This document shows positions 17,172 to 24,599 of a stretch of DNA of 41,191 bases, piece after piece. Positions within the stretch are counted from its first letter, which is position 1, and each line of letters begins with the position of its first letter. The position numbers and the translations under genes are program-made. The notes under the pieces were generated by a model, which had not been told where the DNA came from, made no database searches, and worked only from the letters and a program-made list of their open reading frames with translations. The DNA comes from Bifidobacterium saimiriisciurei (GTDB lineage: Bacteria; Actinomycetota; Actinomycetes; Actinomycetales; Bifidobacteriaceae), in the NCBI RefSeq assembly GCF_010667655.1, contig NZ_WHZU01000020.1, positions 1 to 41,191 of the forward strand, in the 5' to 3' direction.

Positions 17172-17816
17172 ATGCCACGGCCACGGGCGGAGGAGCAGCC
17201 AGCGACGAAGAAGATGCAGGAGGCGTTCTGGGTGCTGCTGGAACACAAGCCGTACCCCAAAATCACGGTCAGCGACGTCACGCGTACGAGCGGGCTGAAC
17301 CGCACGGCGTTCTACTACCACTACACCAACATCGCCGAGCTGGCCGAGGACGCCATCTACGGCATCTACGAGGACCAAGGGCTCATTGCGTTCATCACGA
17401 GGCTGATTCGAAAGGTGAACGACCTCGACCTTCGCGACGAATACACCCGCTTCGTCACCACGCCCGAGTACCGACGCAACATCCACCGGGTCGCGCTCAT
17501 CACCGGACCGCATGGTTCGACTTCACTGGCCAAACAGCTGCGCGACTTCATCATCGACACCTGGCTGGAACTGATGGGGCTCGACCGCACGAGGCTGAAC
17601 CCGGGGCAGAACATCGTGCTCGAGTTCACGTCGAACGGCATCCTCGGCGTGATATCCAACGCGGAGGCGATGTTCAACGAGGAAGGCGCGCGATGGGTGG
17701 CCAGGACGCAGCTGCCGGAGACGGTGTCAAAGCTCATCAATTCATTGAAGGACCTCGGCGAGGACGACGCCACGACCGACGGAAGAAAGCCCGCGTCGGC
17801 ATCGCCTACGGAGTAG
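17172..17816 (+). CDS. TetR/AcrR family transcriptional regulator
   Basis: 214 residues. The helix-turn-helix region is at about 25-55 (YPKITVSDVTRTSGLNRTAFYYHYTNIAELAEDA), with the YYHY motif of TetR recognition helices. The C-terminal half (LRDFIIDTWLELMGLDRTRLNPGQNIVLEFTSNGILGVI) resembles the TetR_C_7-like group. It is divergent from the ABC exporter (16301-17002, 13445-16174) and followed 47 bp later by a flavodoxin gene on the same strand, possibly one transcript. AAAGG lies eight bases before the ATG. Likely repressor of the exporter and of itself through the 17089 palindrome; this is inferred from position. Confidence 0.88.
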   Translation: MPRPRAEEQPATKKMQEAFWVLLEHKPYPKITVSDVTRTSGLNRTAFYYHYTNIAELAEDAIYGIYEDQGLIAFITRLIRKVNDLDLRDEYTRFVTTPEYRRNIHRVALITGPHGSTSLAKQLRDFIIDTWLELMGLDRTRLNPGQNIVLEFTSNGILGVISNAEAMFNEEGARWVARTQLPETVSKLINSLKDLGEDDATTDGRKPASASPTE

Positions 17817-17863
17817 ATTGGGGCTGAGGAGATTCACGAATATCCACGGATGGAGGAGGGGCC

Positions 17864-18457
17864 ATGACATCGGTCATCGTCATGTTTTCACGCGCCGACG
17901 AGAACTACGAGGTCGGATATGTGAAGGAGGGCAATACGGCGAAGGTGGCGGATGTCATCGCCTCGCAGACCGGTGCGCCGATCGTCGAGATTCTGCCGGC
18001 CGAACCGTATCCGACGACGTATGACGGCACGGTCGAGCGCGTCAAGCGCGAGATGGCCGACGGCGTGAAGGCGGCGATCGTCGTACGGCTGCGCGATGCG
18101 GCGGGAGGCAAGACGGCCGACGGCAACGCAGCCGACGGCGATGACGTCGCGAACGCAAGCGCCGACGCCGTCGAAGCCGCGTTCGCCACCGCGGACACCG
18201 TGTATCTCGGCTATCCGATCTGGTGCGGCGAGCCGCCGCTGGAAGTCGACACGTTCCTGCGCAACCATGACTGGGCGGGCAAGACCATCCGCCCGTTCAT
18301 CACGCATGGCGGCAGCGGATTCAAGGAGACGCCCGCGCATATCGGCGCCTTGACCGGCGCCAAGGTCTCCCTTCCCGGCCTCGCCGTCTATGGCACCGTC
18401 GCGCAGAACGAACCGGCCGAGGTCAAGCACGCCGTCTCCGACTGGCTGGCCGAATAG
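17864..18457 (+). CDS. Flavodoxin-like protein
   Basis: FMN-binding electron-transfer or redox protein, 197 residues, cytoplasmic. It has the flavodoxin fold order: a beta strand SVIVMFSRADENYEVGYVKEGNTAKVADVIA at the N-terminus, where GNTAKVA is the phosphate-binding loop region; a middle strand VYLGYPIWCGEPPLEVDTFL (about 105-125), the usual flavin-contacting YPIWxG motif; and THGGSGF near 147. These match the Flavodoxin_4 type seen in Firmicutes and Actinobacteria. An Ala/Asp-rich insertion (GGKTADGNAADGDDVANASADAVEA) splits the centre. GGAGGAGGGG is immediately upstream of the ATG. Probably co-transcribed with the TetR gene before it. The redox partner is unknown. Confidence 0.88.
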   Translation: MTSVIVMFSRADENYEVGYVKEGNTAKVADVIASQTGAPIVEILPAEPYPTTYDGTVERVKREMADGVKAAIVVRLRDAAGGKTADGNAADGDDVANASADAVEAAFATADTVYLGYPIWCGEPPLEVDTFLRNHDWAGKTIRPFITHGGSGFKETPAHIGALTGAKVSLPGLAVYGTVAQNEPAEVKHAVSDWLAE

Positions 18458-18473
18458 CCATGACGGCAATCAC

Positions 18474-18876
18474 GATGGATTATGCTGCGGATCCGTATTG
18501 CTGCGGCGCAATCCATCACCCACCAATCGATGTCGATGGATTACGTCGCAGAATTCTCATTCTTACGCCGTAATCCACCACAATCCCCCAAGATTTGATG
18601 GACGGCAACGCAAAACACGGCATTATGCGGCGTCGTCCATGACCATCCCGCGATGACGCCGACAAAAACCGCGTGATCGCAACGATTCGCAATCACGCGG
18701 ACAAGAAATCCGATGGACTACGGCGCAAAATCGCAAAAACGCGCCGCAATCCATCACGATTCGGCATATTTCGATGGATGACGGTGCATTTTGCCGGCAA
18801 TAGCGCCGCAATCCACCGCGACTCCCGAAATTCGATGGACCATAACGCATTTATCGGCAAATGCACCGTCGTCCGA
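18474..18876. repeat. Tandem array of imperfect palindromes, 61-bp period
   Basis: Six recognisable units begin at 18474, 18535, 18597, 18712, 18773 and 18834. The steps are 61, 62, 115, 61 and 61 bp. The 115 step contains a divergent seventh hairpin at 18669-18700 (CCGCGTGAT/ATCACGCGG). Each unit is about 44 bp: a left arm like GATGGATTACGGCGCA, a variable centre of about 12-14 bp, and the inverted arm TGCGCCGCAATCCATC. A 16-17 bp spacer, often ending in ATTTC or AAATC, separates units. Arms differ between units but mostly keep pairing, including G-T changes. The array fills the 459-bp gap between the convergent flavodoxin and HxlR genes. Nothing in it looks coding. I do not recognise the family. 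Confidence 0.85.
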
Positions 18877-18916
18877 CGCAACAGGCGCCCTCCGCCGGCC
18901 AGTAACGCGAAACGGA

Positions 18917-19351
18917 CTATTCGACGCCGTCGCCCCTGACGGCACTGTCGACGTCGGCGCCATCGACGTCGGCGCCATCGCCATCGGAATCCCCGGCGTC
19001 CCTGTCGCCGGCGTCCTCCCCATCCTTGGCGTCAAGCAGAAGCTGTCCCCATTTCTCGAATTCCTTCAGCGCGGGGATGATGGCGTAGCCGTTGTCGGTC
19101 AGCGAGTATTCGACGCGCGGCGGCACCTCGTTGTATTGGATGCGGTCGACGAGGCCGTATTCCTCGAGGTCGCGCAGGGTGTTGGTGAGCATCATGTTGG
19201 TGATGCCGAGTTCCTTTTTGATGGCGTTGTACCGCACGGCGCCGTGTTCGCTCAGAACGTACATGACTGGCAGTTTCCACTTGCCCTCGATGGCCTTGAA
19301 CGCATAGCCGATGGCGCATGTCGGCGCGGTGATTCCAACGTTTTGACTCAT
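18917..19351 (-). CDS. HxlR family transcriptional regulator
   Basis: Winged-helix regulator, 144 residues from the ATG at 19349-19351, which has AGGATGGGGAG upstream; an in-frame ATG six codons earlier is less likely. The family core is clear: CAIGYAFKAIEGKWKLPVMYVLSEHGAVRYNAIKKELGITNMMLTNTLRDLEEYGLVDRIQYNEVPPRVEYSLTDNG, where the single early Cys (about residue 12) is the usual HxlR redox or thiol-sensing position. After residue 105 is an Asp/Gly/Ala tail (GDRDAGDSDGDGADVDGADVD) absent from most family members, encoded partly by a 15-bp tandem repeat. It is divergent from four redox genes, a standard arrangement for HxlR control of quinone or aldehyde detoxification genes. Confidence 0.9.
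   Translation of the reverse strand: MSQNVGITAPTCAIGYAFKAIEGKWKLPVMYVLSEHGAVRYNAIKKELGITNMMLTNTLRDLEEYGLVDRIQYNEVPPRVEYSLTDNGYAIIPALKEFEKWGQLLLDAKDGEDAGDRDAGDSDGDGADVDGADVDSAVRGDGVE
18950..18979. repeat. 15-bp tandem repeat inside the HxlR tail
   Basis: GACGTCGGCGCCATC is present twice in perfect tandem (18950-18964, 18965-18979), encoding the DGADV-type repeats of the HxlR C-terminus. Length variation between strains is likely at this spot. Confidence 0.8.
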
Positions 19352-19404
19352 GACTCCCCATCCTAACATTGCCGTACTTCAAAAATCAGTTTTTTATACT
19401 AGGT

Positions 19405-19432
19405 TTGAAAATTGTATGTACTTATGTATTCT
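19405..19432 (+). promoter_or_regulatory. Promoter of the four-gene redox cluster
   Basis: TTGAAA at 19405-19410 and TATTCT at 19427-19432, 16 bp apart, lie 90 bp upstream of the first redox gene in an AT-rich stretch. A TATACT at 19395-19400 and inverted TTCAAA/TTTGAA hexamers nearby make this the likely HxlR-bound region. The leader also holds two copies of CGTCGATTC. Confidence 0.55.
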
Positions 19433-19521
19433 AGACATGGTTCAAGAAAATGATTTTCGCGAATCGAAACGATTCCCGTCGATTCGATTCCGTCGATTCC
19501 GACACATGCAAGGAGCAGACC

Positions 19522-20037
19522 ATGAGCAAGCACATCCTCGTCCTGCAGGGCAGCCCGACCAAGGGCGGCAACGCCGACATGCTCGCCGACGCGTTCATCG
19601 AAGGCGCCGAAGAGGCCGGCAACACCGTGACCAAACTCGACATCGCCGACATGGACATCGCGCCGTTCACCGGTTACGACCAGCCGGCCGACGACATGAC
19701 GGCCGTCATGGACGCCATGAAGGCGGCCGACGGCATCGTGATCGCCACGCCGACCTACTGGATGCAGTTCTCCGCGCAGCTCAAGGCGATGATGGACCGC
19801 CTGCCGTTCGACGCGCACGACGACCTGGCCGGCAAGGAGTCGGCGCTGCTGGTCGCCGGCGCCAGCCCCGAGGAGGTGCTCGCCAAGAACGTGCTCGCCT
19901 ACTACGAGATGTGCTTCGGGGAAAGCCTTGGTTGGAAGATTCGCGGCTCCGTGCTGGCAGCCGGCGTGTTCGCGCCCGGCCAGGTGGCCTCGACGCCGTA
20001 TCTCGACAAGGCCCGCGAACTCGGCCGCGAATTCTGA
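19522..20037 (+). CDS. NADPH-dependent FMN reductase-like flavoprotein
   Basis: First gene of the redox cluster, 171 residues from the ATG preceded by AAGGAG. The flavodoxin-like fold starts with HILVLQGSPTKGGNADMLADAFIEGAEEAG, the GSP-x-x-x-GN FMN-phosphate loop at about 10-17. Then comes ADGIVIATPTYWMQFSAQLKAMMDR at about 74-98, the T/SP-x-Y/W motif of this family. Relatives often carry a CxGCxxC iron-sulfur or redox motif after the first helix; here that stretch reads PFTGYDQP, so no cysteine cluster is present. Likely reduces flavins, quinones or related electrophiles with NAD(P)H. Followed after 26 bp by the SDR gene. Confidence 0.87.
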   Translation: MSKHILVLQGSPTKGGNADMLADAFIEGAEEAGNTVTKLDIADMDIAPFTGYDQPADDMTAVMDAMKAADGIVIATPTYWMQFSAQLKAMMDRLPFDAHDDLAGKESALLVAGASPEEVLAKNVLAYYEMCFGESLGWKIRGSVLAAGVFAPGQVASTPYLDKARELGREF

Positions 20038-20063
20038 CGACGCCGCACGGGAAAGGACATATC

Positions 20064-20783
20064 ATGCAGATCGCACTCATCACCGGCTCGGGCCGCAAGG
20101 GCGGGCTGGGCTTCGAAACGGCCCGTCAGCTCGGCGAGGCCGGCTATCACGTCATCCTCGCCGCCCGGCGGCCGGAGCTTGCCCGGCTCACGCAGGAGCT
20201 CATCGACGCCGGCATCACCGCCGACTATGTGGTGATGGACACGACCGACGAGGCCAGCGTCGCCGCCGCGGCCGCGGAGATCGGCCGCCGGTTCGGACGG
20301 ATCGACGTACTCGTCAACAACGCGGCGTCGATGCGCGCCGGCGAATCCGTCGAGCGGCAGGACATCGCCGAGATTCGCGCGGTGCTCGACACGAACGTCG
20401 TCGGCACGTGGATCGTCACGCAGAAGTTCATTCCATTGCTGCGCAAGTCGGAGCACGGCCGCATCGTCAACGTCTCCAGCGGCGCCGGCTCCTACGGCGA
20501 CCCGCAATACGGGTTCCTGCACGGCGCGATGGGCATCCCCGCCTCCGGCTACGGCATCTCCAAGCTCGCGCTCAACGGCCTCACCATCAAGACCGCGAAG
20601 GAGCTCGCCGCCGACCACATCCTCGTCAACGCGGTCTGCCCGGACATCACCGACACGTTCGGCTCCGGCATGTTCGGACGTCCGGTCGAGGTGAGCGCGA
20701 AAAGCGTGACATGGGCGGCGACCCTGCCCGACGACGGCCCGACCGGCGGCTTCTTCCGCGACGGCCAGCCGCTGCCGTGGTGA
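20064..20783 (+). CDS. Short-chain dehydrogenase/reductase
   Basis: NAD(P)-dependent oxidoreductase, 239 residues. Rossmann glycine motif TGSGRKGGLGFETARQL (8-24, two residues longer than the classical TGxxxGIG), RIDVLVNNAA at about 80, catalytic Ser in NVSSGAGSYG and Tyr-x-x-x-Lys as YGISK at about 168. NNAA in place of NNAG and the carbonyl-reductase-like INGMGG-free C-terminus place it near carbonyl-reductase-type SDRs, which fit with the quinone and flavin reductases on either side. GGAAAGGACATATC precedes the ATG. The substrate is unknown; reduction of reactive carbonyls is a guess from the neighbourhood. Confidence 0.92.
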   Translation: MQIALITGSGRKGGLGFETARQLGEAGYHVILAARRPELARLTQELIDAGITADYVVMDTTDEASVAAAAAEIGRRFGRIDVLVNNAASMRAGESVERQDIAEIRAVLDTNVVGTWIVTQKFIPLLRKSEHGRIVNVSSGAGSYGDPQYGFLHGAMGIPASGYGISKLALNGLTIKTAKELAADHILVNAVCPDITDTFGSGMFGRPVEVSAKSVTWAATLPDDGPTGGFFRDGQPLPW

Positions 20784-20872
20784 GCCCATCCCGATCACCG
20801 CACAGACCGCACACGATCACCGCACATACCGCACCCATCGACCCTCACATCCAACACCAAGGAGCAACCGAT

Positions 20873-21295
20873 ATGAACACCCTCAACGACGCCATCGAAG
20901 CCCTGCGCGGCGCCGGCGTCTTCTATCTTTCCACGGTGGACGGCGACAGCCCCAGGACCAGGCCGCAGGGGTTCGTCATGGACTATGACGGCAGGCCGGC
21001 CTTCACCACGCATCATTCCAAACCCACCTATGCGCAGCTGCAGGCGAATCCCCATGTCGAGGTGTGCGCGATGAACGGCCGGTTCGGCTGGATCCGCCTG
21101 CACGGCACGGCACGGTTCATCACCTCCGACGAATCCCGCGCAAGGTGCGCCGCCGACAACCCCATGCTGCTGCGCACCTTCGCTCCCCTCGGCGGCGACT
21201 TCGAGGTGTTCGTGCTGGACGACGCCGAGGCCGACGTCTACTCGTTCGGTCCGGATGGCAACATCCTCAAGCGGACCATCCGCCAGACGGCCTAG
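20873..21295 (+). CDS. Pyridoxamine 5'-phosphate oxidase-like flavin-binding protein
   Basis: Split-barrel flavin or F420-type protein, 140 residues, third gene of the redox cluster. The PNPOx-like core is seen in GVFYLSTVDGDSPRTRPQGFVMDYDGRPAFTTHHSKPTYAQLQANPHVEVC (15-65) and WIRLHGTARFI (71-81), the usual strand order and flavin-contact STVDG...RP pattern. It lacks the pyridoxal-binding extension of genuine PdxH and is much shorter than that enzyme (about 218 residues), so a vitamin B6 role is not supported. AAGGAG sits 8 bp before the ATG. A reductase or flavin-storage role in the electrophile response fits its neighbours. Confidence 0.88.
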   Translation: MNTLNDAIEALRGAGVFYLSTVDGDSPRTRPQGFVMDYDGRPAFTTHHSKPTYAQLQANPHVEVCAMNGRFGWIRLHGTARFITSDESRARCAADNPMLLRTFAPLGGDFEVFVLDDAEADVYSFGPDGNILKRTIRQTA

Positions 21296-21329
21296 CATAA
21301 GAGACGCAAGCCCCATCAAGGAGACAATC

Positions 21330-21851
21330 ATGAAGACTTTGGTTCTCGTATTCCACCCCGACCTCAACGGACAGTCCCGCATCAACGCCGCGCTCGCCAA
21401 GGCGGCCGGCGAACTGGAGGACGTGACCGTGCGCGACGAGTACGCGCTCTACCCGGACGGCAAGATCGACGTGGCCGCCGAGCAGGCCGCCGTCGAGGCC
21501 GCCGACCGCGTGGTGTTCCAGTTCCCGCTGTACTGGCTCTCCTCCCCCGCGCTGCTCAAGACCTGGGAGGACGAGGTGCTCCAGCACGGCTGGGCGTACG
21601 GCTCCGACGGCCACGCGTTCGAGGGCACCGAGTTCGGCGTCGCCGTCTCCGCCGGCTCCCCGGAGGAGGCCTATCAGACGGACGGCGCCAACAAGTTCAC
21701 CATCGACCAGATCCTCGTGCCGTTCGAGGCCACGTCCAACTACGTTGGCGCCACGTGGGTCAAGCCGTTCGTCACCTACAGCGCCTTCGGCCTCTCCGAC
21801 GAGGCGCTGGCCGAGTCCGTCGAGAACTACAAGAAGTTCCTCGCGAAGTAG
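21330..21851 (+). CDS. NAD(P)H-dependent quinone reductase-like protein (KefF/MdaB type)
   Basis: Last gene of the redox cluster, 173 residues. Flavodoxin-like fold with VLVFHPDLNGQSRINAALAKAA at the N-terminus (HP-x-x-x-x-S-x-x-N motif of the Flavodoxin_2 family, FAD/FMN-phosphate loop) and DRVVFQFPLYWLSSPALLKTWEDEVL at about 62-87, the QFPLYW-x-x-P-x-x-LK-x-W motif. These are the defining motifs of the NQO1, MdaB and KefF group, which reduces quinones by two electrons. CAAGGAGACAATC precedes the ATG. It is followed 81 bp later by a hairpin at 21933-21964. Confidence 0.92.
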   Translation: MKTLVLVFHPDLNGQSRINAALAKAAGELEDVTVRDEYALYPDGKIDVAAEQAAVEAADRVVFQFPLYWLSSPALLKTWEDEVLQHGWAYGSDGHAFEGTEFGVAVSAGSPEEAYQTDGANKFTIDQILVPFEATSNYVGATWVKPFVTYSAFGLSDEALAESVENYKKFLAK

Positions 21852-21882
21852 CTCACGGCCCACGCGAAATCTGCGGCCCTGC

Positions 21883-21910
21883 GACCGCCGGGATTTGACC
21901 GCCGGGATTT
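21883..21910. repeat. 14-bp tandem repeat after the redox cluster
   Basis: GACCGCCGGGATTT occurs twice in direct tandem just before the terminator. No function assigned. Confidence 0.8.
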
Positions 21911-21932
21911 GCAGAAATCCGCCCATTACGGA

Positions 21933-21964
21933 GAAGCGGTTCCTTCCATCGAGGGAACCGCTTC
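21933..21964 (+). terminator. Terminator between the redox cluster and ldh
   Basis: GAAGCGGTTCC (21933-21943) pairs with GGAACCGCTTC (21954-21964) around a 10-nt loop; TTCAT follows. It lies between the convergent quinone reductase and ldh genes and can serve both, though the T-run is short. Confidence 0.72.
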
Positions 21965-21983
21965 TTCATATCGTCACATACCG

Positions 21984-22949
21984 TCACAATCGGTCGGCGA
22001 TGAGCGAGCAATGCCGACGGACCACCTCGGCGGAGACATGGAATTTCACAAGCTCCTCGCCGCTCAGATGCAGATCGACGAAATCGCCCACGCCGCCGCC
22101 GTCGAGTGCGACCGGCAGGGAGAGGAACACGTCGTGTTCGCCGTATTCATATTCTCCGTCGATGAGCGTCGAGACGGACACCACGCTGCGCTCGTTCCAT
22201 AGAATCGTGCGCACGAGCCCGGCGACGGTGGCCGCGATGCCGTAGCTGGTGCCGCCGCGCAATCCCTTGATGTCAAGACCGCGGCGACGCGTCGACTCCT
22301 CGATGCCGGCGAGCGTCACCCCCGGATAACGCGAGTGGTTGTCGGCCAGATACTGCGCGAATGATTTGCCGATGAACGACACCGTGGACCATGGCACGAA
22401 CTGCGAGTCGCCATGCTCGCCAATCACATAACCGGAGACCAGTCGCGGGTCGAGTCTCGTGGTCTCGCCGATGATTGTCTTCAATCGCGCCGTATCGAGC
22501 GCGGCACCCGATCCGAACACCTGCGCGCGCGGCAATCCGGTGCGTTTCCAAGCGAACCAGCTGAGCACGTCGACCGGATTCGACACCATGATGAGAATGC
22601 CGTCGAAACCGGAGTCTCGCACCCGCCGCAGAATCGGGTCGACGATGTCGATGGCCGCGCCAAGCTCCTGCATGCGGGTCTCCCCCGGCTTCGGCTTCGG
22701 CCCCGCCGCAACAACCACCACGTCGGCGTGCCGGCAATCCTCCCAATTGCCTGCACGAATCGTCACGAACCGGCCGAGAAACTCCAATCCATCGGCCAGA
22801 TCCATGGCAAGCCCCTGCGCCTTGTTCGGATGATGGCCGACGATCACCAGCTCATTGCACAATCCCTGCTGCACGATGGCGCTTGCCACGGCCGAGCCGA
22901 CGCTGCCGGTGCCGACGATGACGACCCTGCTTCTATTCGAAGTGACCAT
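21984..22949 (-). CDS. ldh: L-lactate/malate dehydrogenase family protein, probable L-lactate dehydrogenase
   Basis: Cytoplasmic reduction of pyruvate to L-lactate, the last step of the bifid shunt. 321 residues. GTGSVGSAV at 13-21 is the dinucleotide loop; the substrate-binding loop is PKPGETRMQELG with R92; MVSNPVDVLSWFAW at about 121; catalytic His H179 in IGEHGDSQF. Two residues are unusual. The Asp that ends the second beta strand and binds the NAD ribose in this family is Gly38, followed by two histidines (VIVGHHPNKA). The residue before KPGETR that sets lactate versus malate specificity (Gln in LDH, Arg in MDH) is Pro86. So coenzyme and substrate choice may differ from the main cellular LDH. 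No obvious operon partner; array B and the AraC gene lie upstream. Confidence 0.86.
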   Translation of the reverse strand: MVTSNRSRVVIVGTGSVGSAVASAIVQQGLCNELVIVGHHPNKAQGLAMDLADGLEFLGRFVTIRAGNWEDCRHADVVVVAAGPKPKPGETRMQELGAAIDIVDPILRRVRDSGFDGILIMVSNPVDVLSWFAWKRTGLPRAQVFGSGAALDTARLKTIIGETTRLDPRLVSGYVIGEHGDSQFVPWSTVSFIGKSFAQYLADNHSRYPGVTLAGIEESTRRRGLDIKGLRGGTSYGIAATVAGLVRTILWNERSVVSVSTLIDGEYEYGEHDVFLSLPVALDGGGVGDFVDLHLSGEELVKFHVSAEVVRRHCSLIADRL

Positions 22950-23137
22950 ACGGCCACGCTATCCTCGGTCGCCATGCCCGCCCCGGCTTTCGTCCACACT
23001 CCGGTCGGAATCCTCCGGCTGACCCGCCCAGAGAGCAAACCCCATCCACGCAATCAGACGGGCAAAATGACAATCGGCCAATACATACCAAAACATGGTC
23101 ACATGTCCGAATATCAATCATTTCAACAGCGGTCGTT
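22950..23137 (-). promoter_or_regulatory. ldh upstream region
   Basis: About 190 bp between the ldh start and array B. GAGGATAG on the minus strand is the best Shine-Dalgarno candidate. No clear promoter pair. The section nearest the array is AT-richer. Confidence 0.35.
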
Positions 23138-23374
23138 GGCACGGAACGAAAAAATCGTGATATTCGCTGTTCCGTGGAGATGCCCGACGCGACCCATAAT
23201 CAACGTTCGTTGCAATTCCAACGTTTTTCAAAATCACGGAATCGAATTTCCCGAGAATAATACGTTTCGTGACAAATCGGCCGGCATGGAATCGCGTTCC
23301 ATGCATTTACGATATTCCCTGCCACGTTTTTCCGGCACGGAACGCGAAAATCCGTCAAGTACTGACTGCATGAC
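23138..23374. repeat. Array B: palindromic units, 50-51 bp period
   Basis: 41-bp units at 23138-23178, 23233-23273, 23283-23323 and 23334-23374, with spacers of 9-10 bp (for example AAATCGGCC). Ends of units are inverted copies of a GGCACGGAAT-type arm: GGCACGGAAC with GTTCCGTGG, and GGCATGGAAT with ATTCCCTGCC. The 54-bp stretch between the first and second units contains TCGTTGCAATTCCA. Unit starts match array C (31347 onward) at a constant offset of 8208-8209 bp. Not coding in any frame that I would defend. It fills most of the ldh/AraC gap. Confidence 0.85.
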
Positions 23375-23418
23375 AAATCCGTCATCGCATCACGGTCGTT
23401 CCGCAACACCACGCGCCC

Positions 23419-24498
23419 TCACGCCCGCTCACGCGCGCGGTATTCGCCGGGCGAACAGCCCATGCGCCGGCGGAACACGTAGCCGAAATACGCCGACGAC
23501 GAGAAACCACAGGCGACGGCGATCTCGCCGACGGTCATGTCGCTGCCGACCAGCAGCTCCCGGCTCCTGCCGATGCGGTAGTCGGTCAGATAGTCGTTCG
23601 GCGTGCGGCCGGCATGACGGCGGAACAGTTCGCAGCACGCGCGCCGGCCGACCAGTCCGGCGTGGGCGATGTCGTCAAGCGTGATCTTCGACGCGACATT
23701 GGAGCGGATGAACGCCACCATGACAAGGAACGCATGCAGGGAATCGGGACGGGAAACCGTGCAGCGACCGCCGGGATTCGATTTTCCCGTTACGCCGCGC
23801 GGGCCGGCCACGCCGCCGAACCCCGACATATCGTCCGACCCCGCCCCGCCGGATCCCGTCGAATCATCCGCCAACGGTTTCCTCGTCACACGTTCCAATG
23901 CCCAGGAGCACAACGCGGCCGCCTGCGATGCGGCATCCAACGCGCGCAATCCGTCACGCGCGCATTCGTCCATCGTCCGCGCGAACCCGTCGATGCCGAA
24001 CAGCAGTTCGCGGTCGGCGGGCTCGTCGGCGTCCAGCATCACATAATCGACCATGCCGTCGCCCATGCGGTCCAGCATCGCATTCGCCAGGTTCGGCCAC
24101 AATCCGCCGAAGAACACGGGGTCGACCATGGCAGTCACGAACCGGCAGTCCCGCCGCTCGTCGGAAAACAGATAATGCAGCCGCCTTGAATTGATGAACA
24201 CGCCTTCGCCGGCGCGCATCCTCCGCGTCTCGCCGTTGACGACCAGCATCGTCTCGCCGGCGACCACGTGAATGAATTCGAAGTCGCGATGCCAATGGCA
24301 GACGATGCGGTAGCCGAACCGACGCAGATTGTCGCGTCGGCCATACAGCGGCAGCCCCGGCAGATTGTATTGCGGCCTCTCCGACAGGTCGGAGAAAATC
24401 GTCAGCGGATTGGACGGAGGGACGGCGCCGGCGGGAACACCCCCGCCCCGAACGGCATCATCTCGAACGGCATCATCGTCATGCACATCACCAGTCAC
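23419..24498 (-). CDS. AraC family transcriptional regulator
   Basis: Up to 359 residues from a GTG at 24496-24498. The start is uncertain because no good ribosome-binding site is present and the first 30 residues look unstructured. N-terminal cupin-type sensor domain, about 45-130: FGYRIVCHWHRDFEFIHVVAGETMLVVNGETRRMRAGEGVFINSRRLHYLF, with the HWHRDFE metal- or ligand-site pattern. A Gly/Ser linker at about 215-245 separates it from the C-terminal double helix-turn-helix (IRSNVASKITLDDIAHAGLVGRRACCELFRRHAGRTPNDYLTDYRIGRSRELLVGSDMTVGEIAVACGFSSSAYFGYVFRRRMGCSPGEYR). It is divergent from gldA across a gap with a strong palindrome, so it probably controls gldA. The signal may be a sugar or polyol. 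Confidence 0.9.
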   Translation of the reverse strand: MTGDVHDDDAVRDDAVRGGGVPAGAVPPSNPLTIFSDLSERPQYNLPGLPLYGRRDNLRRFGYRIVCHWHRDFEFIHVVAGETMLVVNGETRRMRAGEGVFINSRRLHYLFSDERRDCRFVTAMVDPVFFGGLWPNLANAMLDRMGDGMVDYVMLDADEPADRELLFGIDGFARTMDECARDGLRALDAASQAAALCSWALERVTRKPLADDSTGSGGAGSDDMSGFGGVAGPRGVTGKSNPGGRCTVSRPDSLHAFLVMVAFIRSNVASKITLDDIAHAGLVGRRACCELFRRHAGRTPNDYLTDYRIGRSRELLVGSDMTVGEIAVACGFSSSAYFGYVFRRRMGCSPGEYRARERA

Positions 24499-24599
24499 GA
24501 TTTCTATAATAATCGAATCAATCTCAATATCATCGGCCTATATCCGGCCTGATTTCACTAGTATCGTTGCCTCCAACACAGCACACGGACGTTTACGAA

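Noticed and set aside
18474..18876. CRISPR array
   Set aside because: Repeated parts are palindromes of about 44 bp that vary from unit to unit, spacers are only about 16-17 bp and similar in sequence, and no cas gene is in the window.
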